Virus record (IMG/VR): IMGVR_UViG_3300042889_002115
Coordinates: 34,930 to 98,929 of that record
Source of the DNA: a virus
Reading direction: 5' to 3' (one strand)
DNA: 64,000 bases
Shown here piece by piece: positions 16,289 through 23,245 of the stretch. Numbering within the stretch: the first letter of the stretch is position 1; each line of letters begins with the position of its first letter. The position numbers and the translations under genes were made by a program. The notes under the pieces were generated by a model. The model worked only from the letters and a program-made list of their open reading frames with translations, was not told the DNA's origin and made no database searches.

Positions 16289-16645
16289 ATGACAGAAAAA
16301 CTCTTCACAGTGGCAGGTACTGCAACTAACCCCGATGGCACAACCAAGGCTCGTTTTGCAAACGACCTGGTGGCTCGCATCAAGATTCTAAACAAATCCA
16401 AATGCACTGACATTAACCTGATGGAACTGCCCGAGCCCATGACCAAACTGCAAGCTCTGCAATTTTTGCAAGCACAGGGGGTCACTGACGGCGAAGCTGG
16501 TTATGCAGTGAGTGCCAAATTGGCAGAGAAAAGCAAGGTCGCTAAAAAAGGCGAAGTCAAAGTGGCTGGCGTCAAGACCAAATCCGCTAAACCAGCGGTC
16601 ACTGCTGAACAGGTGCTGTCTGCAGTAAACAAAGCCTCCGTTTAA
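16289..16645 (+). CDS. Conserved hypothetical phage protein, 118 aa
   Basis: Starts M-T-E-K-L-F-T-V-A-G-T-A, then K-A-R-F-A-N-D-L-V-A-R-I-K-I-L-N-K, a conserved pattern in T4-like phages. The C-terminal third is Lys/Ala/Val-rich and histone-like. Monocistronic, between a strong promoter and a terminator, so probably abundant. Possibly nucleic-acid binding by composition; not proven. Confidence 0.78.
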   Translation: MTEKLFTVAGTATNPDGTTKARFANDLVARIKILNKSKCTDINLMELPEPMTKLQALQFLQAQGVTDGEAGYAVSAKLAEKSKVAKKGEVKVAGVKTKSAKPAVTAEQVLSAVNKASV

Positions 16646-16669
16646 AAACTGACCAGCTCAGACCCACAA

Positions 16670-16691
16670 GCGGCCTCCGGGCCGCTTTTTT
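16670..16691 (+). terminator. Intrinsic terminator
   Basis: Perfect stem GCGGCC (16670-16675), TCCG tetraloop, GGCCGC (16680-16685), then six T. Confidence 0.92.
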
Positions 16692-16751
16692 ACGATCGTG
16701 ACACTTTGGCATATATAAACTGTGCGTCAAGTTGACGCCATTTTTTTACCA

Positions 16752-17000
16752 ATGACCATACTTTCGTATCGCTCCGCCGAGCCCTTGTATATTGTCAGCA
16801 TGCGTAACAACCCTCGAGCAGAAACTATGTTTCGGACCTGGATCAAAGATCACAAGATTGAGCATGCTTCAGTGTCTGACTACCGACTCCAATTACACGA
16901 CCAACGCGGATTTGAGAAATTCTGCTTGACCTGGTCACACGATTGGCAGTGCCTGAATGTGTGGGATACCTGGAATCGACGCCACATTTATCTGGATTAA
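16752..17000 (+). CDS. Divergent member of the F-x-L-x-W family, 82 aa
   Basis: Contains L-Q-L-H-D-Q-R-G-F-E-K-F-C-L-T-W followed by 22 more residues, unlike other members, which end at the motif. The upstream helix M-F-R-T-W-I-K-D-H replaces the D-W-C-R block. Start uncertain: ATG at 16752 or a GTG at 16722. Function unknown. Confidence 0.6.
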   Translation: MTILSYRSAEPLYIVSMRNNPRAETMFRTWIKDHKIEHASVSDYRLQLHDQRGFEKFCLTWSHDWQCLNVWDTWNRRHIYLD

Positions 17001-17015
17001 TTTACTCGTCTTTTA

Positions 17016-17044
17016 TTGACACCAGGTGTAGTTGACGTTATAAT
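17016..17044 (+). promoter_or_regulatory. Sigma70-type promoter
   Basis: TTGACA (17016-17021), 17 nt, TATAAT (17039-17044). The leader has a hairpin TGCCAGC (17053-17059) / GCTGGCA (17066-17072). Confidence 0.82.
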
Positions 17045-17094
17045 TACTTTGCTGCCAGCAAATCAGCTGGCACAGTCTTAATAAGGAAACTCAA

Positions 17095-17283
17095 ATGACT
17101 ACACAACATGAAACAATCGTCGCCGCTTATGAATCTTACATCTCTGAAAATGAGAAGTTCACAACCAAGGGTGTGAAAGCCTCTGCGGCCCGAGCCCGTA
17201 AAGCTCTGCAGGAAATGTCAAAAGGTATCAAGGAGCGCCGTAAAGAAATCACAGCTGAAAAAGAAGCACTAGCTGCAAAATGA
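17095..17283 (+). CDS. Small basic helical protein, 62 aa
   Basis: Rich in Lys, Arg, Glu and Ala: T-K-G-V-K-A-S-A-A-R-A-R-K-A-L-Q-E-M then K-E-R-R-K-E-I. It looks like a small histone-like or coiled-coil protein. It has its own promoter and a hairpin leader. ATGA overlap with the next gene. Confidence 0.75.
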   Translation: MTTQHETIVAAYESYISENEKFTTKGVKASAARARKALQEMSKGIKERRKEITAEKEALAAK

Positions 17284-17450
17284 TTGTGAAACAAGACCAA
17301 GTACACCGGCAGCATCCAGAACACTGGCCCGAAGAACTAACACCTGCACAACGAGAGCAACTGTTGCAGGCCAAGTTGACTCGGGCTGTGGAATGGATTC
17401 GTGCTCGTGCTGGTCTTGATACCTTTAGGTATCAAAAGGAATCAACATGA
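17280..17450 (+). CDS. Small hypothetical protein, 56 aa
   Basis: Open frame from ATG at 17280 to TGA at 17450, with 4-nt overlaps on both sides. That packing, plus a plausible helix L-T-P-A-Q-R-E-Q-L-L-Q-A-K-L-T-R-A-V-E-W, supports it as real. Function unknown. Confidence 0.65.
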   Translation: MIVKQDQVHRQHPEHWPEELTPAQREQLLQAKLTRAVEWIRARAGLDTFRYQKEST

Positions 17451-17884
17451 GTGATGATGAATTAACAATTACCTGGCCTGATATTTCTGACACTTCGGAC
17501 ACATACAATATCAACCTTGACTCAATGGGCACAGTCAGTAGTGGTGGAGCGTATGTCTACAGTGCCAACACGAACAACACAATCTGGACCACAAACACCA
17601 CAACTGGTTCAAATCCGCAATTCAATAACTGGAACATAGGCAACAGCAATGTTGTACCGACGGGACAGTTGAGCCTAGTGGGCGACAATGCTGACATTGT
17701 GATCAATGGTCAAAGCCTAAATGACACACTGACAATCATACAAGAACGCCTGGGCATGTTGGTACCCAATGCAGAAATGGAAGCAGAATGGGACGAACTG
17801 CGCGAGCTCGCTGAACGCTATCGTGAACTAGAAAAACTATGCAAGGAAAAAAGCACAGTATGGAACAAGCTCAAAAAGATTTAA
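17447..17884 (+). CDS. Hypothetical protein with C-terminal coiled coil, 145 aa
   Basis: The N-terminal half is Asn/Thr/Ser-rich and low in complexity. The C-terminal half has A-D-I-V-I-N-G-Q-S-L-N-D-T-L followed by a long charged helix (E-W-D-E-L-R-E-L-A-E-R-Y-R-E-L-E-K-L). The conserved C-terminal part with a variable N-terminus is known from several phage proteins. Function unknown. Confidence 0.72.
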   Translation: MSDDELTITWPDISDTSDTYNINLDSMGTVSSGGAYVYSANTNNTIWTTNTTTGSNPQFNNWNIGNSNVVPTGQLSLVGDNADIVINGQSLNDTLTIIQERLGMLVPNAEMEAEWDELRELAERYRELEKLCKEKSTVWNKLKKI

Positions 17885-17924
17885 CATCCCGGCACAAGAT
17901 GACCCCCCATTCCTGTGTGCAGAC

Positions 17925-17953
17925 TTGACAACTAAGTCAAGTTCTTGTATAAT
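17925..17953 (+). promoter_or_regulatory. Consensus sigma70-type promoter of the SleB gene
   Basis: TTGACA (17925-17930), 17 nt, TATAAT (17948-17953): a full match to both consensus boxes. Confidence 0.88.
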
Positions 17954-17960
17954 ACAATAC

Positions 17961-18017
17961 GTGAGTTAACTGCTCACATAATGGCAAAATCGTGCCATTT
18001 GGGCCCGATGATTCGGG
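17961..18017 (+). promoter_or_regulatory. Three consecutive leader hairpins before the SleB gene
   Basis: GTGAG/CTCAC (17961-17977), AATGGCA/TGCCATT (17980-17999) and CCCG/CGGG (18004-18017) follow each other in the 5' UTR. This suggests a structured leader, possibly controlling the timing of the hydrolase. Confidence 0.5.
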
Positions 18018-18049
18018 GTTATGCAACTCTCTGAGTAAGTAAAACTACC

Positions 18050-18628
18050 ATGAAAGCACAAGTAAACTCTATCAACCAAGCACTGACCACCTGGAGCGCA
18101 AGACTGCTAAAGTCTCTGGGTCTGCTGGCAGTGGCCGTGACATTGTTCACTGTGGTTGGTGCCAAATTTGATCATCTGCGCCTGGCCAACAGCAGAATGC
18201 CCGAGCACATGATCACTGCTGAGCAACGCATGAAAGAACTGGATTGTCTTACTAGAAATATCTACTGGGAAGCTGCCTCGGAACCTTTTGAAGGCAAAGT
18301 AGGCGTGGCCCAGGTCACACTGAATCGAGTAGAATCGGGCAAGTTCGCCCCTACCATATGCGGAGTGGTGTACCAAAAGAATGTGTTCTACGAAAAAGTA
18401 GTGTGCCAATTCAGCTGGTTCTGCGAAGCAACTCACAAGATCAGACCCATTCACAAACCTTTGTGGCTGGAAAGTGAAGAAGTGGCCAAGAAGGTACTGC
18501 TGGAAGGATTCCGCCTGCCCAGCCTGGAAAACGCATTGTTCTATCACGCAGATTACGTGAGCCCAGGCTGGAAACTGCCCCGAATTGAAAAAATTGGACG
18601 ACATATTTTTTATGGAGAACGTGTATGA
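18050..18628 (+). CDS. SleB-type cell-wall hydrolase with N-terminal membrane anchor, 192 aa
   Basis: Residues 66-192 match the SleB/CwlJ hydrolase fold: N-I-Y-W-E74-A-A-S-E-P-F-E-G (catalytic Glu), V-A-Q-V-T-L-N-R-V, C-Q-F-S-W-F-C and a final Y-H-A-D-Y-V-S-P-G-W. It should cleave peptidoglycan glycan strands. Residues 20-38 form one hydrophobic segment without a clear cleavage site, as in signal-anchor-release endolysins. The next gene (ATGA overlap) is a small multi-span membrane protein, so together they look like a lysis or envelope-remodelling pair. Confidence 0.85.
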   Translation: MKAQVNSINQALTTWSARLLKSLGLLAVAVTLFTVVGAKFDHLRLANSRMPEHMITAEQRMKELDCLTRNIYWEAASEPFEGKVGVAQVTLNRVESGKFAPTICGVVYQKNVFYEKVVCQFSWFCEATHKIRPIHKPLWLESEEVAKKVLLEGFRLPSLENALFYHADYVSPGWKLPRIEKIGRHIFYGERV

Positions 18629-18933
18629 AATGGCAAATCTTATTTTTTGGCCTGCGAGATTATATCCGCGAAAGTTCTGCCAAAATCTCAGCTGACACTC
18701 TGGGATGGCTGGCTGCAATTGTACTGCATGCAGCCACAGTGCCCACAACACTGGCCCTGATAACCGGACTCAGCGACCGCACTCCCAATTTGGATATAGT
18801 GCTGTTTCTGTGGTCGGGTCTGGTGCTGTTGTTTCTTCGAGCAGTGGTACTCAAAGACATGCTGAACATCATCACAATCGGGGTGGGATTCATGGTGCAG
18901 GCAGCATTGATGGCCCTGATTCTGTTTAAGTAA
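18625..18933 (+). CDS. Holin-like small membrane protein, 102 aa
   Basis: Three hydrophobic segments (about 26-46, 56-75, 81-100) with an N-terminal charged stretch. Translationally coupled to the SleB hydrolase. Size, topology and position fit a holin, but no specific holin family is recognised. Confidence 0.65.
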   Translation: MKWQILFFGLRDYIRESSAKISADTLGWLAAIVLHAATVPTTLALITGLSDRTPNLDIVLFLWSGLVLLFLRAVVLKDMLNIITIGVGFMVQAALMALILFK

Positions 18934-18944
18934 AAAGTACTAGA

Positions 18945-18973
18945 TTGACCATTAATCACAATCGTGCTATAAT
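18945..18973 (+). promoter_or_regulatory. Sigma70-type promoter, possibly giving a leaderless mRNA
   Basis: TTGACC (18945-18950), 17 nt, TATAAT (18968-18973). The start codon at 18980 is only 6 nt past the -10, so transcription should begin at or next to the ATG. Confidence 0.85.
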
Positions 18974-18979
18974 AACAGC

Positions 18980-19210
18980 ATGATAAAGATTACTTCTGGT
19001 CGATCCTTTCGAACAATCAAGTCTGGCGATCCTGACTGGCATTTCAGTCCCAATGAATTTACTTTGGTGCCACGTGCTGGTTTTGAAATCAGTGAAAAAT
19101 GTCCAAAAGAATATCGAATGATCCTTGCAGATTGTATCAACTACGGCTGGATCAAACCCGTTGCCCACATGCAAGATTCTGAATACACCTGGGAGTTATT
19201 GAAAAAATGA
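18980..19210 (+). CDS. Hypothetical protein, 76 aa
   Basis: Small mixed protein (S-P-N-E-F-T-L-V-P-R-A-G-F-E-I-S). No ribosome site precedes the ATG and the promoter -10 lies 6 nt upstream; either the mRNA is leaderless or a downstream start is used. ATGA overlap with the next gene. Function unknown. Confidence 0.7.
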   Translation: MIKITSGRSFRTIKSGDPDWHFSPNEFTLVPRAGFEISEKCPKEYRMILADCINYGWIKPVAHMQDSEYTWELLKK

Positions 19211-19605
19211 GCATGCACCTACATCATCCTAGTCTTAGTCTTAATGGCAAGCGCAAAGGCAAAGTAAAGTTTCGCAATGCAGCCGAAGCACAACGAGCAC
19301 GAGAACTTGACGCCAGCTGGAAAGAGATCCTCAAAGCTCAGGGTGTTGCAGACGAGCAGCGCAAACGTACACGGGCCATGAAAGCAGAACCCTTGCAATA
19401 CAATCTCTCTTCGGTTAATGACCGTGCCAACACACGACACATTCCCAGCCTGGATACAGGACACTCTGGTGCTTTGCGTACCAAGGATATTCCCAAGTAC
19501 ACCGGCACAAAGATTCTGGGCATTGGTACCATGCACAAATCAAATGCAGTGCCTGTGTTCAGCGAAGAAGAAGCACATGACATCGCAACCATGCGCCGTG
19601 GCTAA
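19207..19605 (+). CDS. Conserved hypothetical phage protein, 132 aa
   Basis: Starts M-S-M-H-L-H-H-P-S-L-S-L-N-G-K-R-K-G-K and ends with K-I-L-G-I-G-T-M-H-K-S-N-A-V-P-V-F-S-E-E-E-A, two blocks shared by a widespread unknown phage family. The basic N-terminus and disordered centre suggest nucleic-acid or protein binding. Function unknown. Confidence 0.8.
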   Translation: MSMHLHHPSLSLNGKRKGKVKFRNAAEAQRARELDASWKEILKAQGVADEQRKRTRAMKAEPLQYNLSSVNDRANTRHIPSLDTGHSGALRTKDIPKYTGTKILGIGTMHKSNAVPVFSEEEAHDIATMRRG

Positions 19606-19840
19606 ACACACAGTGAGAACGCATTACCCTTGGGCAGAGGTACTGAGTTACTTGCAGGAACATGTGGGTGTGTTGCTGCATTCTCAACCTATAATATTTT
19701 GGCACGGTCGAGGCTGGCACATGAAAGCCGGCACCTCACATAGACAAGTAGCACCAAGAGGCACTGTGGGAACTAGTTTTTATGATGTCACCTTTGATGA
19801 TCCCAAGCAGGCAGTGGCCTTTGCACTAAAGTGGGCATGA
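19577..19840 (+). CDS. F-x-L-K-W family member, 87 aa
   Basis: Ends V-T-F-D-D-P-K-Q-A-V-A-F-A-L-K-W-A. Start uncertain: ATG at 19577 (29-nt overlap with the previous gene) or GTG at 19598 (8-nt overlap). First of three family members in direct tandem, linked by ATGA overlaps. Function unknown. Confidence 0.68.
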   Translation: MTSQPCAVAKHTVRTHYPWAEVLSYLQEHVGVLLHSQPIIFWHGRGWHMKAGTSHRQVAPRGTVGTSFYDVTFDDPKQAVAFALKWA

Positions 19841-20004
19841 AATTTTTCCGTAAAGTAAAAATACCCGAAGCATACGCTCGTATAGAGTGGTGTCGTATGA
19901 CGTTGGGTCGCGAGCGCAAAAGTGGCAATTGGTGGCGTCATCGAGGACATATCTACTTCAAAGATGAACAAGCATTTGTATTTTACACATTGAAATGGGC
20001 ATGA
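19837..20004 (+). CDS. F-x-L-K-W family member, 55 aa
   Basis: Compact example of the family: I-E-W-C-R-M-T-L-G, then N-W-W-R-H-R-G-H-I-Y-F-K-D-E-Q-A-F-V-F-Y-T-L-K-W-A. It shares the W-C-R block with the members at 4751 and 10394. ATGA overlaps at both ends. Confidence 0.75.
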   Translation: MKFFRKVKIPEAYARIEWCRMTLGRERKSGNWWRHRGHIYFKDEQAFVFYTLKWA

Positions 20005-20324
20005 TAAAGAAACAAGCCATTGCTGCGGGCAGACAATTTGGTAAGACTGGTTTGACAACCGACCAAATTTGGTGGAACGACATGTGGAACAACACTCCAC
20101 GACTCGAAACTGGCTATGCCTTCAATCAACCCAAATGGCCCTATTGGGTCAAGCCGTGTAACTACTCTGCCGAAGAGTGGTTGGATATGACTAATTGGAT
20201 GGTAGAAACATTTGGTGATACTGACTGGTCTACTCCCGGTGGGCGCTGGGTAGGCAGCGATAGAAAATTCTGGTTCCGTGATGCAGCCGATAGAACCTTG
20301 TTCTTGTTGAAATGGTCACGATGA
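20001..20324 (+). CDS. F-x-L-K-W family member, 107 aa
   Basis: The C-terminal 50 residues carry N-W-M-V-E-T-F-G-D-T-D-W, G-G-R-W-V-G and F-W-F-R-D-A-A-D-R-T-L-F-L-L-K-W-S-R. The N-terminal half adds a separate Trp-rich segment. ATG at 20001 overlaps the previous stop. ATGA overlap with the PBP7-like gene. Confidence 0.75.
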   Translation: MIKKQAIAAGRQFGKTGLTTDQIWWNDMWNNTPRLETGYAFNQPKWPYWVKPCNYSAEEWLDMTNWMVETFGDTDWSTPGGRWVGSDRKFWFRDAADRTLFLLKWSR

Positions 20325-21145
20325 ACAGGTGGGCCAAGTTACTGGCAACATCAGCCTTGATCATGTGCGGAAATGTGCAAGCCAAGCCAAGTATCTGGGT
20401 GTACAATCAAACTCAAGACACAATTGTTTTCAATCAAAATGTCAACACAGTTAGACCAATTGCATCTATTACCAAATTGATGACAGCCATGGTGGCCTTG
20501 GACCATGACCCTGCGCTTGCTCGTAGCATAAAACTCATCAACCGTGTGGGCAGTAGCTTGCCAAACGGGCATTACACTCGACGTCAGTTGTTTGATGCTA
20601 TGCTGGTACGCAGTGACAACGCAGCAGCCGAAACACTGGCAGAAGACTTTCCCGGCGGCAGAGCGGCTTTTGTCCGAGCCATGAATCGTCGGGCTCGTGC
20701 CCTGGGCATGACCGGCACTAGATTTCAAGATCCCTCAGGACTGAGCCGAAGCAATGTGGGCACCGCAGGAGACATAGGCACCTTGGTCACAGCCGCTGGC
20801 AAATACGCACTCATACGAGAAATCAGTGTGCAGCAACAAGTTCGGATTGAGTCACACTTTAAACAGCGTGTTCGAATCATTTCTTTGCCCAATACCAATC
20901 AGCCCGTGTTGTTTAGTTTTGACAACATACAGGTCAGCAAAACAGGATTTACTAATCCTGCTGGTTGGTGTGTGGCTCTGCTGGTGGAACGCAACAAGCA
21001 GACATTTGCTGTGGTGGTATTGGGGTCCGAAAACAAGTCTCGCAGACTTGACACAGTAAGAAATCTAATGTATAATCATATTAATGATGCAGCAGAATTG
21101 CCCGCGGTGGACGATCCCAGCATCATACCGGAGATAAGATGGTAG
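20321..21145 (+). CDS. PBP7-type serine D-Ala-D-Ala peptidase (S11), 274 aa
   Basis: A secreted penicillin-binding peptidase. A signal peptide (about residues 1-21, ending N-V-Q-A) is followed by the three catalytic motifs S49-I-T-K52, S98-D-N100 and K207-T-G209. The length and lack of a C-terminal anchor fit PbpG-like D,D-endopeptidases, which cut peptide cross-links in the periplasm. It is at the 3' end of an early operon that also contains SleB, so a role in changing host peptidoglycan before final lysis, or in lysis itself, is possible. ATG at 20321; an upstream in-frame codon adds three residues. Confidence 0.88.
   Translation: MNRWAKLLATSALIMCGNVQAKPSIWVYNQTQDTIVFNQNVNTVRPIASITKLMTAMVALDHDPALARSIKLINRVGSSLPNGHYTRRQLFDAMLVRSDNAAAETLAEDFPGGRAAFVRAMNRRARALGMTGTRFQDPSGLSRSNVGTAGDIGTLVTAAGKYALIREISVQQQVRIESHFKQRVRIISLPNTNQPVLFSFDNIQVSKTGFTNPAGWCVALLVERNKQTFAVVVLGSENKSRRLDTVRNLMYNHINDAAELPAVDDPSIIPEIRW
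21048..21076 (+). promoter_or_regulatory. Internal sigma70-type promoter
   Basis: TTGACA (21048-21053), 17 nt, TATAAT (21071-21076), inside the 3' end of the PBP7-like gene. It could drive the SH3-like, GGCT-like, IF-1, SOD and Fe-S carrier genes. Confidence 0.72.
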
Positions 21146-21528
21146 AAAATAAATTGTCAATTTGGGAACAGCAAGAAATTGTGCGACTGCTCAAGGGAGC
21201 GCCAGGCACACAGTATCAAGCAGCAGATGATGCCAACAAAATGATCATGCGAGATTGGATAAAGAGTTTGCTGCAAGCATCCACAATTACAGTACAGTTT
21301 ACCAAGGCTGATGGCACGGTACGGGACATGCAATGCACACTAAATCCTGAACAACTGCCAGACATGGTCACAACCGGCCCGGTGGACGGTATTGTTGTGG
21401 AATCTGCCAGGCCTCGAAAAGTACCTGATCCACACAGTTTGCGAGTGTTTGATGTAGAAAAACAAGAATGGCGCAGTTTTAGATTTGATCGTTTGCTCAA
21501 GATCACAGCTGAACTAAAGTTTGAATGA
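21139..21528 (+). CDS. SH3-like beta-barrel phage protein, 129 aa
   Basis: The C-terminal 80 residues show V-Q-F-T-K-A-D-G-T-V-R-D-M-Q-C-T-L-N-P-E-Q-L-P and L-R-V-F-D-V-E-K-Q-E-W-R-S-F-R-F-D-R, the pattern of a common phage family annotated as SH3 beta-barrel fold. N-terminal 45 residues are helical. GGAG at 21130 and a 7-nt overlap with the PBP gene support the start. Function unknown. Confidence 0.75.
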   Translation: MVENKLSIWEQQEIVRLLKGAPGTQYQAADDANKMIMRDWIKSLLQASTITVQFTKADGTVRDMQCTLNPEQLPDMVTTGPVDGIVVESARPRKVPDPHSLRVFDVEKQEWRSFRFDRLLKITAELKFE

Positions 21529-21956
21529 GACACTTGTATTTTGCATATGGCATGAATACACACCTAGATCAAATGGCTCAGCGTTGTCCTGGTGCCGAAG
21601 TTGTGGGCGTGGCTGAGCTACAGGACTATGCTCTAGAGTTTGCTTACCACTGCAATGTCACCCCTGTGCCCGGATCAAGCGTGCCAGGTCTGCTGTGGAC
21701 CATAACTGATCAGGATCTGGAAGCACTGGATTGGGTCGAAGGATATCCTGTCTATTACGATCGTTTACAAGTGCCAGTTGCGGTCAACGGGATTGTACTC
21801 AACGCTGTGGTGTATGTTATGACGGGCAAAACACAGCCATGCCCGCCCGGACAGGGATACTTGGACCTGGTGCGAACTGGCTATGCCCAGAACAAAATAA
21901 ATCAAACACAGCTGGATCTGGCATTAAATAAAAGCTATGAACTATACACTGTTTAA
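21525..21956 (+). CDS. Gamma-glutamylcyclotransferase-like protein, 143 aa
   Basis: Starts L-Y-F-A-Y-G-M-N-T, the GGCT/AIG2 nucleotide-like loop, and contains A-L-D-W-V-E72-G-Y-P-V-Y-Y-D-R with Glu72 in the catalytic position. The family turns gamma-glutamyl peptides or amines into 5-oxoproline, linked to glutathione turnover. ATGA overlap with the previous gene and 2 nt to IF-1. It lies next to SOD and an Fe-S carrier, which would fit a redox theme; the actual substrate is unknown. Confidence 0.82.
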   Translation: MRHLYFAYGMNTHLDQMAQRCPGAEVVGVAELQDYALEFAYHCNVTPVPGSSVPGLLWTITDQDLEALDWVEGYPVYYDRLQVPVAVNGIVLNAVVYVMTGKTQPCPPGQGYLDLVRTGYAQNKINQTQLDLALNKSYELYTV

Positions 21957-21958
21957 CT

Positions 21959-22177
21959 GTGGCTAAAGAAACGACCATCAACATGGAAGGTAAAGTGGAA
22001 GAAATTCTTCCGGCTGCTATGTTCCGCATCCGACTGGACGTGAATCAAAGCATGGTCCTGGGTCATCTAAGTGGCCGCATGCGAACCAACAACATCAAGG
22101 TACTGCTGGGAGATCGTGTGGAAATGGAATTTTCACCATACGATCTCACTCGTGGGCGTATTACCCGTCGCAAATAA
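21959..22177 (+). CDS. infA: Translation initiation factor IF-1
   Basis: A 72-aa OB-fold protein of exactly the usual IF-1 length. It follows bacterial IF-1 along its whole length: M-A-K-E[14 protein letters not shown], [34 protein letters not shown]. The start is GTG at 21959, two bases after the GGCT-like gene. IF-1 binds the ribosomal A site during initiation; a phage copy could bias translation to phage messages, perhaps leaderless ones. Confidence 0.93.
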   Translation: MAKETTINMEGKVEEILPAAMFRIRLDVNQSMVLGHLSGRMRTNNIKVLLGDRVEMEFSPYDLTRGRITRRK

Positions 22178-22181
22178 ATAC
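22174..22181 (+). promoter_or_regulatory. Putative late-type box before the SOD gene
   Basis: ATAAATAC, 4 nt before the ATG at 22186. It overlaps the IF-1 stop codon, so it may be chance or may allow separate SOD transcription. Confidence 0.35.
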
Positions 22182-22185
22182 TAGT

Positions 22186-22734
22186 ATGACCATCAGACAA
22201 ACCATTGACCTAATAGAAGCGTCCACTCGCCCGGCCAAGCTGGAAACCACTCCTTTGCCCTATGGCGAAAAGGATCTGGACCCTGTATTGAGTGCAGACA
22301 GCATCAACTATCACTACGGCCACCTGGCCCGGGGCTATGCCAAACGCTACAATGCAGGAGAAGGCAATGCAGATTTTAATCGTGCTGGTAGTTTTCTACA
22401 CAATAAATTTTTCCCCCAGCTTAGGGCTCCCAAGGGCGCCAATCGTCCCAGGGGAGCAGTACTTGAACTTATAGAGACCAACTTCAAAACATACGAAGAC
22501 TTCAAAGAAGAGTTCAAACAAACTGCCATGAAGATCCAAGGATCAGGCTGGGTGTATTTGAGCACAGGTGGAGCAATCAAAACAATTGCCAACCATGCAG
22601 TTCGTACTGATATCTGTGTGCTGGTGGACTGGTGGGAACATGTGTGGGCCACAGATTACCAGTGGGACAAAGAAGCATACCTTGATAATATCTGGAAGAT
22701 TATCAACTGGGACGTTTGCAACGAAAGACTGTAA
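22186..22734 (+). CDS. Fe/Mn-type superoxide dismutase, 182 aa
   Basis: All four metal ligands of Fe/Mn SODs are in place: H43 (N-Y-H-Y-G), H72 (S-F-L-H-N-K-F-F), D148 and H152 (V-D-W-W-E-H). Canonical W-V-Y-L and D-N-I-W-K-I-I-N-W blocks are recognisable. Around the first ligand the usual Y-x-K-H-H is changed to Y-G-H-L-A-R, so active-site geometry may differ. It should convert superoxide to peroxide and oxygen, presumably in the cytoplasm since no signal peptide is seen. The metal cannot be told from sequence by eye. Confidence 0.88.
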   Translation: MTIRQTIDLIEASTRPAKLETTPLPYGEKDLDPVLSADSINYHYGHLARGYAKRYNAGEGNADFNRAGSFLHNKFFPQLRAPKGANRPRGAVLELIETNFKTYEDFKEEFKQTAMKIQGSGWVYLSTGGAIKTIANHAVRTDICVLVDWWEHVWATDYQWDKEAYLDNIWKIINWDVCNERL

Positions 22735-23054
22735 TGAATATTTTACCTGGTGCTGTGACCAAACTTCAAGAATTGTTTGCTGAAGAAAACAATCCCAATC
22801 TCAAACTTCGTGTGTTTGTGCAAGGTGGCGGCTGTTCAGGATTCAGCTATGGATTCACATTTGACGAAGTTCAAGCTGAAGACGACTTTGACTTTGTGGC
22901 TGAAGACGTCAAGGTTCTGGTAGATGCCATGAGCATGCAGTATCTTCAAGGTTCTGATATTGACTACAAGGAAGATGCCATGGGCTCCAGCTTTGTGATC
23001 AACAATCCTCAAGCGGCCAGCACCTGCGGCTGCGGATCAAGTTTTAGCGTTTAA
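22734..23054 (+). CDS. A-type iron-sulfur carrier (IscA/ErpA-like), 106 aa
   Basis: The three cluster-binding cysteines are present: C34 in G-G-G-C-S-G-F-S-Y and C98/C100 in [11 protein letters not shown]. The length is typical. It should carry Fe-S clusters to target enzymes; the radical SAM protein of this phage (2591) is a possible client. The ATG shares its A with the SOD stop codon (translational coupling). The 3' end overlaps the convergent gene by 18 nt. Confidence 0.93.
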   Translation: MNILPGAVTKLQELFAEENNPNLKLRVFVQGGGCSGFSYGFTFDEVQAEDDFDFVAEDVKVLVDAMSMQYLQGSDIDYKEDAMGSSFVINNPQAASTCGCGSSFSV

Positions 23055-23243
23055 CCAAGCGGTGTACTCTGTTGCAAGAGGATGTGTCAGCACTTGCTGA
23101 CCAGTTGCATGACCAATCAGTGGCAATCCTGGCATGATTTTATCTAGTAACGTGGCATGTTCAGAAATTATCTGAAACAATACATGTTTCTCATCTTGCG
23201 GTAATCCAATGATAGTCTGGGTAATGGTCGGTATTGTGTACAT
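23037..23243 (-). CDS. Hypothetical protein, 68 aa
   Basis: Begins [11 protein letters not shown] and lies 2 nt after the stop of the Gly-rich adhesin, in the same minus-strand series. Mostly helical with hydrophobic patches. Its end overlaps the Fe-S carrier on the other strand. Existence is supported by position and a clean frame; function unknown. Confidence 0.6.
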   Translation of the reverse strand: MYTIPTITQTIIGLPQDEKHVLFQIISEHATLLDKIMPGLPLIGHATGQQVLTHPLATEYTAWLNAKT

Positions 23244-23245
23244 TT

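Noticed and set aside
17600-17620. GGTTCAAATCC-like T-arm string (also near 51196)
   Set aside because: No cloverleaf could be folded around either site and both lie within good coding sequence. No tRNA gene was found.
22174-22181. ATAAATAC as a firm SOD promoter
   Set aside because: It overlaps the IF-1 stop codon and is too close to the ATG; kept only as a low-confidence site.
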